64,000 bases of DNA from Bacillus weihaiensis (GCF_001889165.1 NZ_CP016020.1:1586501-1650500); one strand, 5' to 3'. Shown: positions 20,612 through 30,629, counted from the first letter of the stretch. Notes: a model not told the origin generated them from the sequence alone. A program made the numbers and translations.

Positions 20612-21379
20612 ATGCATCGCGGAAAAGGTATGAAATTTGTTGGTGACTCTCGTGTTCCTGCTGAGAGGAAACCCAACATCCCAAAAGATTATTCGGAGTT
20701 TCCAGGGAAGACAGAAGCTTTCTGGCCGAACTTCCTGCTTAAGGAATGGTTAGTAGGTGCTGTTTTCTTAATTGGATTCTTATGTTTAACAGTAGCTCAT
20801 CCATCACCTTTAGAGCGTGTTGCAGATCCTACTGATTCTGGATATATTCCATTACCAGACTGGTATTTCTTATTTTTATATCAATTGTTAAAGTATGAAT
20901 TTGCAGCAGGTTCATTCACAGTTGTTGGTGCAATTGTTATTCCTGGTTTAGCTTTTGGTGCTTTAATGTTAGCTCCATTCTTGGATCGTGGTCCTGAGCG
21001 TAGACCAGCTAAACGACCAATCGCTGTTGGAATGATGATTTTAGGTGTTGCAGCTGTCTTTTATTTAACTTGGGAATCAGTTGTAACACATGATTGGGAA
21101 CAGGCTGCTGAGCAAGGTAAAATTCAAGCAGAAGTTGAAATTGATAAAGAATCAGACGGATATGCAATTTATCAAGAACAAGGATGTATCTCATGTCATG
21201 GCGACAACCTTCAAGGCGGAGCGGCAGGTAAAGCGCTCGTTGATAATGGGTTAGAGCCGGATGCTATTGCAGACATTGCGATAAATGGTCAAGGTAGCAT
21301 GCCTGCAGGAGTGTTTAAAGGTACAGATGAAGAATTAAAAGTATTATCAGAATTTATTTCTGGTGTTACGTCAAAATAA
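20612..21379 (+). CDS. qcrC: Menaquinol:cytochrome c reductase, fused subunit IV / cytochrome c
   Basis: 255 aa. The N-terminal part has three membrane helices resembling subunit IV of b6f (PLPDWYFLFLYQLLKYE near residue 90). From about residue 180 a cytochrome c domain with one heme motif CISCH and axial-Met candidates in GSMPAG. Fusion of subunit IV and cytochrome c is the known bacillar arrangement. SD AAGGAGGGG before ATG 20612. Followed by a terminator. Confidence 0.96.
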   Translation: MHRGKGMKFVGDSRVPAERKPNIPKDYSEFPGKTEAFWPNFLLKEWLVGAVFLIGFLCLTVAHPSPLERVADPTDSGYIPLPDWYFLFLYQLLKYEFAAGSFTVVGAIVIPGLAFGALMLAPFLDRGPERRPAKRPIAVGMMILGVAAVFYLTWESVVTHDWEQAAEQGKIQAEVEIDKESDGYAIYQEQGCISCHGDNLQGGAAGKALVDNGLEPDAIADIAINGQGSMPAGVFKGTDEELKVLSEFISGVTSK

Positions 21380-21380
21380 A

Positions 21381-21407
21381 AGCTGACTTTTGTCAGCTTT
21401 TTTTTGT
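21381..21407 (+). terminator. Terminator after qcrC
   Basis: AAGCTGAC pairs with GTCAGCTT around a short TTTT loop, followed by a run of seven T. Short and strong, immediately after the qcrC stop. Confidence 0.9.
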
Positions 21408-21512
21408 AAGGTAAAAGTGACTATTATAATAGTGTTATAAATTTAATACGAAAAGTAAGTAATGAGCGAATAACATACTGTAAGAAGACAAGCACTATAA
21501 AACTTAAAAAGT

Positions 21513-22121
21513 ATGGTGAAAGAAATGAAGTTTATTCAATACATATTAGGGCTAAAGCCTATCTTACTAATCATGTTTATCATCAATTTTTTTGGAACAG
21601 TTTATGGGTATTACTGGTATCAAAGTCAGTTATCTCAAACACCACTTCACTTTTATCTATTTGTTCCTGACAGTCCAACAGCCAGTTTATTTTTCGTCAT
21701 TGTTTTATTGGGGTTTCTCCTTAAAAGAAATTTTCCACTTATGGAGGCATTAGCTATTGTAACGTTATTTAAATACGGTATATGGGCAGTAATTATGAAC
21801 CTATTAGTATTAAAAGTGAATGGGACCTTACCATGGGAAGGGTATATGCTAATTGCATCTCACTTAGGAATGGCGATTCAAGGGTTACTATATGCCCCTT
21901 ATTACCGATTTAAACCGATTCATTTAATTGTTGTGGGTATATGGACACTTCATAATGATGTAATAGATTACGTTTTTGAAATGATGCCTAGATATAGCTA
22001 CTTAATGTCATATTTAAATGAAATTGGTTATATGACCTTTTGGTTAAGTATGATTTCTCTCCTGATTGCGTATGTAATGGGTATTAGGAATAAAGAAAAT
22101 AAAATGGATTTACCATCTTAG
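21513..22121 (+). CDS. ypjA: DUF1405 membrane protein YpjA
   Basis: 202-aa integral membrane protein with about six hydrophobic segments (for example YILGLKPILLIMFIINFFG at the N terminus and WLSMISLLIAYVMGI at the C terminus). Position after qcrC and sequence style match B. subtilis YpjA. Function unknown. An alternative start, MKF at 21525, is possible. Confidence 0.85.
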   Translation: MVKEMKFIQYILGLKPILLIMFIINFFGTVYGYYWYQSQLSQTPLHFYLFVPDSPTASLFFVIVLLGFLLKRNFPLMEALAIVTLFKYGIWAVIMNLLVLKVNGTLPWEGYMLIASHLGMAIQGLLYAPYYRFKPIHLIVVGIWTLHNDVIDYVFEMMPRYSYLMSYLNEIGYMTFWLSMISLLIAYVMGIRNKENKMDLPS

Positions 22122-22377
22122 TTTAGTTACTTTATGATGTAAGTAGATTGCAAATTTAAATCATTAACTAAAATAATGAAGTTCCGCCTCTATTTTGAGA
22201 ATAAAATGATATGTAGGTAGTTTTAGTGTCAAATTCAGGCTCTTAACACTTAGGGATATTTCAGTAAGAAAACTAGATAAGAACAGCTAGAATATAAGAG
22301 CGGAGGAAGGAAGAATTAGCTAAAAGCACAGAGATAGTTACGTTGTTTTTTCATACTTTTTATTAAAAATTGGTCTA
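22122..22377. other. Intergenic region ypjA-ypjB
   Basis: 256 nt with no supported gene and no clear terminator after ypjA. It leads into a hairpin (22378-22429) covering the ypjB translation start. Confidence 0.45.
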
Positions 22378-22429
22378 TCCTTGTCCACTTCTTCATATTT
22401 TTTAAAAGAAGCACTAGGGGGGACAAGGA
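22378..22429 (+). promoter_or_regulatory. Hairpin over the ypjB translation start
   Basis: TCCTTGTCC (22378-22386) is perfectly complementary to GGACAAGGA (22421-22429), whose last A is the first base of the ypjB ATG. Inside, CTTCTT (22388-22393) pairs with AAGAAG (22406-22411). The SD (AGGGGGG) lies in the bulge between the two stems. Such a fold would limit ribosome access. Pairing is direct; function is inferred. Confidence 0.5.
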
Positions 22430-23220
22430 TGAAGAAAATAATAATCTCACTCATATTATTAAGCAGTATTTTTTTCACGATAAAACCAACTCATGCACAA
22501 GAAGTCTATGATTGGGAGTCATTAAATAGAATTTCGGATACAGCGTTACAGTTAGCAAAGCAAGAGCGATTTAAAGAATCTGCAGATTTGCTTACATATT
22601 TTTCTGTGAAATTTGAGGAGCTGCCGATTGATCAAGAAACTATTTCTTTAGATCATTATCGGACAATAACTAGGACTCATGAGAATGCTCTTGATGTTAT
22701 TTTAAATAATGAAATAAGTAAAGAGGAAAAGATCCGCTCTCTTACAAAGTTTAGATTAGTAGTGGATGCAATGGTTTCTGAGCATCAGCCTTTATGGGGA
22801 TCTATGGAAACATCCATAATGACGACCTTCTCTCAAATGAAAGTAGATATAGAGGACGGAAACAAACAATCATTTCAGCATGATTTTAACGAGTTTTTAT
22901 CTCTTTACGAGGTCATTTATCCAAGTATCCAAGTAGATCTAGACTTACAACAAATAAAAAAAATGGATGCACATATTTCTGTTGTTGAAGATCGTTTATT
23001 TCAGGATATTCCTGCTTCAAGCCGTGTTAAGCAGCTAACAATGATGGAGGAGGATTTAAAAGCGATCTTTGAACGTGTGAAAGAAGATGAGGCTGACCCT
23101 TCTTTGTTGTGGGTGATGATCTCTACAGGAAGTTTTATCTTTTTGGCTTTATCCTATGTAGGTTGGAAGAAATATAGAGGTGAAAAACAGAAGCAAGTGA
23201 GAAGAGAACGTGAGAAGTAA
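22429..23220 (+). CDS. ypjB: Sporulation protein YpjB
   Basis: 263 aa. Signal peptide (MKKIIISLILLSSIFF, cleavage probably after THA at about residue 23), an extracytoplasmic helical domain, one C-terminal membrane segment (LLWVMISTGSFIFLALSYVG) and a short basic tail. Matches the YpjB family found in endospore formers. ATG 22429 is chosen because it gives a normal signal peptide and follows AGGGGGG; the longer frame from 22381 does not. Confidence 0.87.
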   Translation: MKKIIISLILLSSIFFTIKPTHAQEVYDWESLNRISDTALQLAKQERFKESADLLTYFSVKFEELPIDQETISLDHYRTITRTHENALDVILNNEISKEEKIRSLTKFRLVVDAMVSEHQPLWGSMETSIMTTFSQMKVDIEDGNKQSFQHDFNEFLSLYEVIYPSIQVDLDLQQIKKMDAHISVVEDRLFQDIPASSRVKQLTMMEEDLKAIFERVKEDEADPSLLWVMISTGSFIFLALSYVGWKKYRGEKQKQVRREREK

Positions 23221-23328
23221 AAATAATACTCTAAGAATCAAGGTATCATTGTGAATGACTGATTCAGGGGATAATATTTTTTCCTTGTATAGTCATATTA
23301 AACTGGACAATGACCATGTGTAATAAGA

Positions 23329-23359
23329 AAAAACGGACTGATTCTTTTAGTCCGTTTTT
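23329..23359. terminator. Bidirectional terminator between ypjB and the yitT-family gene
   Basis: AAAAACGGACT (23329-23339) and AGTCCGTTTTT (23349-23359), a perfect 11-bp stem. T-rich arms serve both convergent genes; the right arm overlaps the stop codon of the minus-strand gene. Confidence 0.85.
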
Positions 23360-24230
23360 ATCTTTGTAATGGTTTTTTGTTTTCATCTAATGTAAAGCCT
23401 TCACCTAATACATCGTGAACATCGCTTACAGCAACAAAGGCGTGAGGGTCTACAGAGGTAATAACATTTTTGAGCCTTACGATCTCATTTTTTCCTACAA
23501 CACAATATAAGACATTTTGGTCTTGCTTTGTAAAGGATCCTTGACCTTTTAAAATAGTGACACCACGGTCCATCTCTTTCAAAATCTTACTTGAAATTTC
23601 TTCAGATTTTGGAGATATAATGGTAGCTCCTTTCGCTGCATATGCTCCTTCTTGCATAAAATCAATAACACGAGCACCAACAAAAACAGCAACGAGAGTG
23701 TACATTGCTTCTTTATAAGTAAGATATGTAAGCCACGAAAGGGAAATAACACAGAGGTCGAATAGAAACATGGTTTTTCCCATACTCCATCCTAAATACC
23801 GATGTGCTAGTCGGGCAATTATATCAACTCCGCCTGTGGTTCCACCAAAACGAAAGATAATTCCTAATCCTATTCCAATTGATACACCAGCAAATAAAGC
23901 GGCTAGAGTTAAATCATCTTTTAGAGGCATGTTCAGTTGATACTTTTGAAAAAGCCATAAGTAAAAAGATAAACCAACTGTACCAATCATTGTATAGATA
24001 AATGAGGTACGTCCTAATACTCGCCATCCGATAAAAAAAAGCGGGATATTTAAGACTAAATTGGAAATGGAAGGATCAATACTAAATAGGAAATAAAGCA
24101 TAAGGGTAATACCTGTAAATCCACCTTCTGCTAAGTTGTTTTGAATATTAAAATGAACAAGTCCAAAACCAAATATTCCAGATCCTATGATAATGAAAAG
24201 AATGTTTTTTAATCGAACATCTCCAAACAT
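23358..24230 (-). CDS. ypjC: YitT family membrane protein (YpjC)
   Basis: 290 aa, five to six predicted membrane helices in the first about 200 residues (GSGIFGFGLVHFNIQNNLAEGG near the N terminus; FGGTTGGVDIIARL near residue 128), then a soluble C-terminal DUF2179 domain (about 205-285). YitT proteins are widespread in Firmicutes with unclear function. Opposite orientation to its neighbours, as in B. subtilis. SD GGAGGTGTC before ATG 24230. Confidence 0.88.
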   Translation of the reverse strand: MFGDVRLKNILFIIIGSGIFGFGLVHFNIQNNLAEGGFTGITLMLYFLFSIDPSISNLVLNIPLFFIGWRVLGRTSFIYTMIGTVGLSFYLWLFQKYQLNMPLKDDLTLAALFAGVSIGIGLGIIFRFGGTTGGVDIIARLAHRYLGWSMGKTMFLFDLCVISLSWLTYLTYKEAMYTLVAVFVGARVIDFMQEGAYAAKGATIISPKSEEISSKILKEMDRGVTILKGQGSFTKQDQNVLYCVVGKNEIVRLKNVITSVDPHAFVAVSDVHDVLGEGFTLDENKKPLQR

Positions 24231-24415
24231 TTGACACCTCCGTAACAGTTTGTAGGCTCCAATATTATAGTTGATAAAATGTCAATATGCAAATTTTGAT
24301 AAAATGGCAACGAAATAATTGTAAAATGAGCTTTTATTAGCTAACATTAAATAAAAAAGGTAGACGACTTTTTAACAAAGTTTTTACTATATTCGAGATG
24401 AAAGAGGTGATAACT

Positions 24416-24754
24416 TTGAATCAAAAAACGATGAATGACCTACAAAAAGAAGTTGATGAGTATATTGGACAATTCAAAGAAGGATATTTCTCACCACTAG
24501 CTATGATGGCTAGAATTACGGAAGAAGTGGGAGAGTTAGCCCGTGAAATAAATCATACATATGGTGAAAAGCCTAAAAAAGCATCTGAAGGGGAAAAAAA
24601 ACTCGAAGAAGAGCTAGGCGATGTCTTATTTGTGATCATTTGTTTAGCTAATTCTTTAAATATAGATTTAGAACAGGCTCATAATCTTGTTATGAACAAG
24701 TTTAATACGAGAGATAAAGATCGATGGACTAGAATTGAGACAGAAAAGGAGTAA
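24416..24754 (+). CDS. ypjD: MazG-type nucleotide pyrophosphohydrolase
   Basis: 112 aa, single MazG domain: ARITEEVGELAREINH (about residues 33-48) and EEELGDVLFVIICLAN (about 70-85) carry the paired ExxE/ExxD metal ligands. Expected to hydrolyse (d)NTPs to monophosphates; preferred substrate unknown. Start TTG 24416 is behind GAGGTGATAACT and matches the YpjD N terminus; ATG 24398 overlaps that SD. First gene of a run with dapB, mgsA, bshB1 and bshA. Confidence 0.9.
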   Translation: MNQKTMNDLQKEVDEYIGQFKEGYFSPLAMMARITEEVGELAREINHTYGEKPKKASEGEKKLEEELGDVLFVIICLANSLNIDLEQAHNLVMNKFNTRDKDRWTRIETEKE

Positions 24755-24760
24755 TGCATA

Positions 24761-25558
24761 ATGGATAAAATAAAAATCGTCATAGCTGGTGCAAGAGGTA
24801 GAATGGGAAGAGAAGCAGTAAACCTTGTGAACACTACACCTGAATATTCACTCTTAGCAGTAGTGGATTATAAGTATGAGGGAATGAGTTTAAAGGATTT
24901 AGATGGATTTGATCTAGACATTCCAATATATACAGATATTGATAAATGTTTTTTTGAGACAAACCCAGATGTATTAATTGATTTAACTACACCAGAGATA
25001 GGTAAAGTACATACGAAGAAAGCTTTATTAAATGGAGTTCGTCCTGTTGTAGGTACGACGGGTTTTTCTGAGGAAGATTTAAAGGAATTACAAGAACTTA
25101 CAAGTGAAAAGGGAATTGGAGCAATTATTGCACCAAATTTCGCAATAGGGGCCATTCTCATGATGAAGTTTTCTCAAATGGCGGCAAAATATTTAAGTGA
25201 TGTTGAAATTATTGAACAGCATCATGATCAAAAGCTAGATGCACCTTCAGGCACTGGTTTAAAAACAGCGGAAATGATAGCAGCAGTACGAGAAGAAAAA
25301 CAACAAGGTCATCCAGATGAGAAAGAACTATTAGATGGTGCCCGTGGTGCAAATTATAAAGGGATTCGATTACATAGTGTCCGACTTCCAGGATTAATTG
25401 CTCATCAAGAAGTGTTGTTTGGAGGGGATGGACAAACCCTGAAAATCCGTCATGATTCTTATAATCGAGCATCCTTTATGTCAGGTGTAAAACTAGCTGT
25501 AGATAGTGTGATGAAAATTGATCTTTTAGTTTATGGGTTAGAGAATTTAATGGAATAA
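24761..25558 (+). CDS. dapB: 4-hydroxy-tetrahydrodipicolinate reductase
   Basis: Lysine/diaminopimelate pathway, also supplying the precursor of spore dipicolinate. 265 aa. N-terminal nucleotide-binding [13 protein letters not shown] (about residues 7-19), [11 protein letters not shown], catalytic [20 protein letters not shown] and [11 protein letters not shown] loop. Six nt after the MazG gene; operon. Confidence 0.96.
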   Translation: MDKIKIVIAGARGRMGREAVNLVNTTPEYSLLAVVDYKYEGMSLKDLDGFDLDIPIYTDIDKCFFETNPDVLIDLTTPEIGKVHTKKALLNGVRPVVGTTGFSEEDLKELQELTSEKGIGAIIAPNFAIGAILMMKFSQMAAKYLSDVEIIEQHHDQKLDAPSGTGLKTAEMIAAVREEKQQGHPDEKELLDGARGANYKGIRLHSVRLPGLIAHQEVLFGGDGQTLKIRHDSYNRASFMSGVKLAVDSVMKIDLLVYGLENLME

Positions 25559-25583
25559 AACTTGAACATAAGGAGAACGAAAA

Positions 25584-25991
25584 ATGAAAATAGCTTTAAT
25601 TGCTCATGATAAAAAGAAAGTAGATATTGTTCAATTTGTTGAAGCGTATCAACCTATCTTTAAAGACCATGAATTATTTGCTACTGGAACAACCGGTTTA
25701 AGAATCCAAGAAGCTACTGGATTAAGTGTTCATCGGTTTCAATCAGGTCCTCTAGGAGGAGACCAGGAAATTGGAGCAATGATAGCTAAAAATGAAATGG
25801 ATATGGTTATTTTCTTTCGGGATCCTTTAACTGCACAACCACATGAGCCTGATATTGCGGCCTTGATTCGCTTGTGTGATGTTTATTCAATCCCATTAGC
25901 AACAAATATGGGGACCGCTGAAGTGTTAGTTAGAGGATTAGACCGCGGAGATTTTCATTGGAGAACCATAATTCATAAGCAAGAACGTTAA
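25584..25991 (+). CDS. mgsA: Methylglyoxal synthase
   Basis: Converts dihydroxyacetone phosphate to methylglyoxal plus phosphate. 135 aa. Signatures: [24 protein letters not shown], the catalytic [13 protein letters not shown] (about residues 56-68) and [32 protein letters not shown] before ATG. In bacilli methylglyoxal is detoxified partly via bacillithiol, made by the next two genes. Confidence 0.96.
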   Translation: MKIALIAHDKKKVDIVQFVEAYQPIFKDHELFATGTTGLRIQEATGLSVHRFQSGPLGGDQEIGAMIAKNEMDMVIFFRDPLTAQPHEPDIAALIRLCDVYSIPLATNMGTAEVLVRGLDRGDFHWRTIIHKQER

Positions 25992-26058
25992 AAACTATAC
26001 ATAGGATAAATGAAGAAACTAATTTTTTTCTTCATTTTCTTTATTTTAGGAGATAAAT

Positions 26059-26772
26059 ATGAATAAAAAACTTGATATTTTATCAATTGGGGCACATCCC
26101 GATGATGTTGAAATTGGCATGGGAGGAACTATTGCTAAATATTCAAAACTGGGTTACAAAATTGGAATTTGTGCACTAACGAAAGCTGAATTATCCTCTA
26201 ATGGGTCAATAGAGACTCGTCAACAAGAAGCAGACGAAGCTGCTAAAATTTTAGGTGTTGACGAAAGAATACAACTTTCCTTACCTGATAGGGGCTTATT
26301 TATGCACGAACATTTCATTATGGAAATAGTTACGCTTATAAGAAATGTAAAACCAGAAGCAGTTTTTATTCCATATCATGAAGACCGACATCCAGACCAT
26401 GGACATTGTGCCAAGTTAGTCGAAGAAGCTGTATTTTCCGCTGGGATAAAACATTATTCAGATAATGAAAATCAAGGACCTCATAAAGTAAAGAAGATTT
26501 TCTATTACATGATAAATGGCTTTCATAAACCAGATTTTGTTATTGATGTGTCAGATACAATGGAAAAGAAAATAGAAGCTTTAACAGCATATAAGAGTCA
26601 GTTTTTACTTACGCCAGGGTCCACTTCAACACCGCTTACGAATGGGTATATAGAAACTGTTGAAAGTAGAGAAAGATTATTTGGAAAAGAGGTAGGAGTG
26701 TCTTTTGCAGAAGGGTTTAAAGCAAAAGGAACACTGCTTCTTTCACATGATTTGATGGGTGATCAAATATGA
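26059..26772 (+). CDS. bshB1: Bacillithiol biosynthesis deacetylase BshB1
   Basis: LmbE-family metal-dependent deacetylase that removes acetyl from GlcNAc-malate. 237 aa. Metal-binding motif [13 protein letters not shown] (about residues 12-24) and [12 protein letters not shown] (about 112-123). Its stop overlaps the bshA start (ATGA), so the two are coupled. Confidence 0.95.
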   Translation: MNKKLDILSIGAHPDDVEIGMGGTIAKYSKLGYKIGICALTKAELSSNGSIETRQQEADEAAKILGVDERIQLSLPDRGLFMHEHFIMEIVTLIRNVKPEAVFIPYHEDRHPDHGHCAKLVEEAVFSAGIKHYSDNENQGPHKVKKIFYYMINGFHKPDFVIDVSDTMEKKIEALTAYKSQFLLTPGSTSTPLTNGYIETVESRERLFGKEVGVSFAEGFKAKGTLLLSHDLMGDQI

Positions 26773-27905
26773 ATAAAAAGTTAAAGATAGGTATTACCTG
26801 TTATCCCTCGGTTGGCGGATCAGGTGTAGTAGCAACAGAGTTAGGAAAATTATTAGCTGAGCGTGGTCATGATATACACTTTATCACATCAAGCATCCCT
26901 TTTCGATTAAACAAAGTTTACTGTAATATTACATTTCATGAAGTAGAGGTTAACCAATATTCTGTTTTTAAATACCCTCCATATGACTTAGCCTTAGCAA
27001 GTAAAATGGCAGAGGTTGCGAAGCGGGAAGAGCTAGATTTATTACACGTCCACTATGCAATTCCACATGCAATTTGTGCTATTCTTGCCAAACAAATGGT
27101 AGGAGATCACTTAAAAATTGTGACGACCCTACATGGGACAGATATAACTGTTCTAGGATACGACCAATCTTTACAAGATATGATTCGTTATGGAATTGAA
27201 GCATCGGATCGAGTAACAGCGGTTTCTAATGCACTCGTGCAACAAACATATGACTTGATACAACCTAAACAGGATATTCAAACGGTATATAACTTTATCG
27301 ATGATCGTGTTTATGAGAAAAAGAATGCGAACCATTTGAAAAAAGAATATGGGATAAAAGAAGATGAGAAAGTCCTGATTCATGTCTCGAATTTTCGAAA
27401 AGTAAAGCGAGTTCAGGATGTTGTCTATGCTTTCCAAAAAGTAAAAAGAAAAATGCCAGCTAAATTATTATTGGTTGGTGACGGACCTGAAATGACGTTT
27501 GTATGTAAATTAGTCCGTGAATTAGGACTTACAAATGAAGTGCTGTTTTTGGGAAAACAAGATAATCTTGAAGAACTTTATTCAATTAGTGATTTAATGT
27601 TACTTCTTTCAGAGAAGGAGAGCTTTGGATTGGTGCTGTTAGAAGCAATGGCTTGTGGAGTCCCATGTATAGGAACCAATGCAGGGGGGATACCTGAAGT
27701 TATTATTGAAGGGGAAACAGGATTTATATGTGAGGTAGGGGACCTAGAGTCAATCGCACATCGTTCCATTACCATTCTTTCAGATAGTCAACTACATAAT
27801 AACATGTCAAGAAACAGTGTCGAACTAGCTAAAAAAACGTTTCATGCTGAGCGAATTGTCACTGAATATGAGCAACTATATTATAATGTCCTATCACCAA
27901 TGTAG
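26769..27905 (+). CDS. bshA: L-malate glycosyltransferase BshA (bacillithiol synthesis)
   Basis: GT4-family transferase making GlcNAc-malate from UDP-GlcNAc and malate. 378 aa. N-terminal [20 protein letters not shown] (about residues 18-37); the C-terminal domain has VGDGPEM and [19 protein letters not shown] typical of the nucleotide-sugar site. Coupled to bshB1. The third bacillithiol gene (bshC) is not in this window. Confidence 0.95.
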   Translation: MNKKLKIGITCYPSVGGSGVVATELGKLLAERGHDIHFITSSIPFRLNKVYCNITFHEVEVNQYSVFKYPPYDLALASKMAEVAKREELDLLHVHYAIPHAICAILAKQMVGDHLKIVTTLHGTDITVLGYDQSLQDMIRYGIEASDRVTAVSNALVQQTYDLIQPKQDIQTVYNFIDDRVYEKKNANHLKKEYGIKEDEKVLIHVSNFRKVKRVQDVVYAFQKVKRKMPAKLLLVGDGPEMTFVCKLVRELGLTNEVLFLGKQDNLEELYSISDLMLLLSEKESFGLVLLEAMACGVPCIGTNAGGIPEVIIEGETGFICEVGDLESIAHRSITILSDSQLHNNMSRNSVELAKKTFHAERIVTEYEQLYYNVLSPM

Positions 27906-28235
27906 GATTATTATGTACGAAAGTTTAGCTCTTCCCGAACTCTTATCAAAGAGATTGTTACCTTATAAATGGGGTCTTTAAACGAAAACTACTTAAGGTT
28001 TAATGGAGGCTCACCGCCTCCCCGCGAAAAAGCAGCAAATGGAGTGAAATTCAACCAGACCGGACACTTGATATATAGATACAGTTTAAAAGATATTTAA
28101 ATTCTGTAGATCTGTGTTTCTTTAAAATAAGCATTTATGAAATTGATTATCTTGAATATACACACCATTTAATAATGATTTTAATGAGTAGTCATGAATA
28201 CCTACTATAATAAGTGCAAAATAAAAGGAGATTTT
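27906..28235. other. Intergenic region bshA-cca
   Basis: 330 nt without a gene. It carries the second copy of the dispersed repeat, preceded at about 28001-28030 by GGAGGCTCACCGCC and CCCCGCGAAA, which I recognise as the style of a common Bacillaceae intergenic repeat. SD AAAAGGAG for cca is at 28223-28230. Confidence 0.55.
28045..28146. repeat. Dispersed intergenic repeat, copy 2
   Basis: Matches 11897-11997: ATTCAACCAGACCGG, CACTT, then AATTCTGTAGATCTGTGTTT, CTTTAAAATA and TATGAAATT with a few substitutions. The 5' flank of this copy extends into a GC-richer segment that is missing or decayed in copy 1, suggesting copy 1 is truncated. Confidence 0.8.
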
Positions 28236-29438
28236 ATGAATACACCATTTCTTGAAGCGATGCCAATAATTGAATTACTTCATTCAGCAGGATATGAAGC
28301 CTATTTTGTTGGTGGGGCTGTACGTGATGTCTTGTTAGGTAGAGAAATAGGTGATATTGATATTGCTACATCAGCAAAGCCAGAGGAAATTCAGGATCTG
28401 TTTTCTAAAACAATAGATGTTGGAGCAGAACATGGAACGATCATTGTACTTCATGAAGGTAACTCATTTGAAGTGACAACATTTCGTTCAGAATCTGAAT
28501 ATGATGATTTTCGGAGACCTAGACAAGTGGATTTCATCTCCTCCCTAGAAGAAGATTTAAAGAGAAGAGACTTTACGATTAACGCGATGGCTATGGATGT
28601 GAAAGGGCAGATTATAGATTATTTTCATGGTCAGAGCGACTTAGCTGAAAGAGTAATTCGCACAGTGGGTATTCCTGCAGAACGCTTTCATGAAGATGCT
28701 CTTAGAATGCTCCGTGCAGTTCGCTTTGTAAGTCAACTCCAGTTTCAATTAACTGATGAAACAAAGGAGGCAATTCGCTCAAATGCACATCTACTAAACA
28801 AAATTTCTATAGAACGAAAAGTTGTGGAAGTAGAAAAACTCCTTGTTGGTAATGGCTTTAAAGAAGCATTATATTCTCTTATTAATTTAGATATCCATTC
28901 TTATTTACCTGGCTTCCATCAGTCGTATGATCAGATAAGTCAATTAGCCGAGCTACCATTACATAAAATAACGCGAAGAGATCAACTTTGGACTATCTTG
29001 GCCTATATAGTAAAACCGATAGAGGTAGAATCCTTTTTGAGACAATGGAAATTACCTAACAAATTGATCAGAGCAGTTCATAAAAACCTTCATTTTCTTC
29101 ATAAGAGGCTGGATCATATAGAGTGGACAGAAATCCTTATTTATGAAGCAGGAGAAGAAACGGCTAAAACCGTTGAATTACTTGTTTCGGTTTTACATCC
29201 TCTTCGAGAAGCAAACGAAATGTATCAAATAATTGAAGCCATTGTGAAAGAATTGCCCATTCTTACTAAAAAGGAATTAGATATAACGGGAAAAGAAGTC
29301 TTAGATTGGTTGAATAAGGAACCAGGGCCGTGGGTTTCTAAAACAATTAGTCAGATTGAATGTGCAGTAGTGAAAAAAGAAATTCCTAATCAAGCAGCAG
29401 CTATAAAGGAGTGGGTATTGAATTGCAATCAGAAATAA
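28236..29438 (+). CDS. cca: CCA-adding tRNA nucleotidyltransferase
   Basis: Adds or repairs the 3' CCA of tRNAs. 400 aa, class II. GGAVRDVLLGREIGDIDIAT (about residues 24-43) includes the GxxVRD and DxD metal site; then RRDFTINAMAMD and FHEDALRMLRAVRF. ATG 28236 follows AAAAGGAG; the longer frame from 28194 is rejected. Ends 16 nt inside birA. Confidence 0.96.
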   Translation: MNTPFLEAMPIIELLHSAGYEAYFVGGAVRDVLLGREIGDIDIATSAKPEEIQDLFSKTIDVGAEHGTIIVLHEGNSFEVTTFRSESEYDDFRRPRQVDFISSLEEDLKRRDFTINAMAMDVKGQIIDYFHGQSDLAERVIRTVGIPAERFHEDALRMLRAVRFVSQLQFQLTDETKEAIRSNAHLLNKISIERKVVEVEKLLVGNGFKEALYSLINLDIHSYLPGFHQSYDQISQLAELPLHKITRRDQLWTILAYIVKPIEVESFLRQWKLPNKLIRAVHKNLHFLHKRLDHIEWTEILIYEAGEETAKTVELLVSVLHPLREANEMYQIIEAIVKELPILTKKELDITGKEVLDWLNKEPGPWVSKTISQIECAVVKKEIPNQAAAIKEWVLNCNQK

Positions 29439-30406
29439 GAACGAAATTATTAGAGGCATTTTCAAATGCAAATGGTGAATTTATTTCAGGTCAAAAAATA
29501 AGTGAAACAATTGGTGTTTCTAGAACGGCTGTTTGGAAGCATATGGAGGAGCTTAGAAAGGAAGGGTATGAGCTTGAAGCTGTCAGACGTCTTGGCTACA
29601 GAATTACAAAAAAACCGGATAAGATTAGTGCCAACGAAATTCGATTAGGCTTACAAACAAAAGTTATTGGTCGTACCATACATTTTGAAGATCAAGTAAC
29701 ATCAACTCAGAAAATAGCACAGGGACTGGCTTCCGAAGGTACACCTGAAGGAACAATTGTTGTAGCAGATCAACAGACGAGTGGGCGAGGGAGAATGGCA
29801 AGAGCATGGTATTCACCTAGTGGAACTGGAATTTGGATGAGTCTCATTATTCGTCCAAACATACCTGTAAGTTCAACTCCACAATTAACGCTTTTAACAG
29901 CAGTTGCCATTGTACAAGCAATTGAGGAAGTCACTCCTTTAAAACCAGATATTAAATGGCCCAACGATTTATTAATAAACGGTAAAAAAGTAGTAGGGAT
30001 ACTGACTGAATTACAGGCAGAAGCTGATCAAGTTCATTCTGTTATTATTGGAACAGGGATCAATGTGAATCAGCAAGAATCAGATTTTCCTGATGAATTA
30101 AAGCCTATTGCAACTTCACTTTTTCAAGAATCCAATAAGAAGGTAGAAAGATCTCAACTCATCCAATCGATTCTCTTAAAATTTGAAAATTTATATCATT
30201 TATACCTAGAAAATGGCTTTAGACCAATAAAGCTATTATGGGAAAGCTATGCTATTAGCTTAAATAGGGAAATCACCGCACGTACTTTAAATGGGACTGT
30301 TAAAGGCAAAGCTTTAGGGATAAATGACAAGGGAGCTCTGCTTATTGAATCAGAGGAGGGAGACATGATAGAGATATATTCTGCAGACATTAATCTATCT
30401 GAATAG
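29423..30406 (+). CDS. birA: Biotin protein ligase / biotin repressor BirA
   Basis: Charges biotin to biotinyl-AMP, transfers it to carboxylases and represses biotin genes. 327 aa: N-terminal winged helix (KISETIGVSRTAVWKHMEEL, about residues 23-42), central ligase with GRGRMARAWYSPSGTGIW (about 118-135) and KWPNDLLINGKKVVGILTE, C-terminal SH3-like domain. Start is uncertain: TTG 29423 is 11 nt after AAAGGAG, while GTG 29411 overlaps that SD. Confidence 0.94.
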   Translation: MQSEIRTKLLEAFSNANGEFISGQKISETIGVSRTAVWKHMEELRKEGYELEAVRRLGYRITKKPDKISANEIRLGLQTKVIGRTIHFEDQVTSTQKIAQGLASEGTPEGTIVVADQQTSGRGRMARAWYSPSGTGIWMSLIIRPNIPVSSTPQLTLLTAVAIVQAIEEVTPLKPDIKWPNDLLINGKKVVGILTELQAEADQVHSVIIGTGINVNQQESDFPDELKPIATSLFQESNKKVERSQLIQSILLKFENLYHLYLENGFRPIKLLWESYAISLNREITARTLNGTVKGKALGINDKGALLIESEEGDMIEIYSADINLSE

Positions 30407-30600
30407 GATATATCCTTACTTAGTTACTAATTGTAATGACGTATTTACTGTGGAGATAAGACGAATGGTTAAGCCTTGATGAAGATTAAAGTGTGGTTGC
30501 AGCCTATTCCAAAAAGGATTAAACATAGCTTGTAATGTATAGGAAAACACCCATATTCTATAAAATAGCTACAATACAGTCAAATTGAATAGAATATGGA

Positions 30601-30629
30601 TGGAAAACAGAAAAAATTTCTGCTATACT
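30601..30629 (+). promoter_or_regulatory. Predicted extended -10 promoter upstream of panB
   Basis: TGCTATACT at 30621-30629 (TGnTATACT, extended -10) with a weak TGGAAA at 30601-30606, spacer 17 nt. Start of transcription expected near 30636. Confidence 0.5.
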
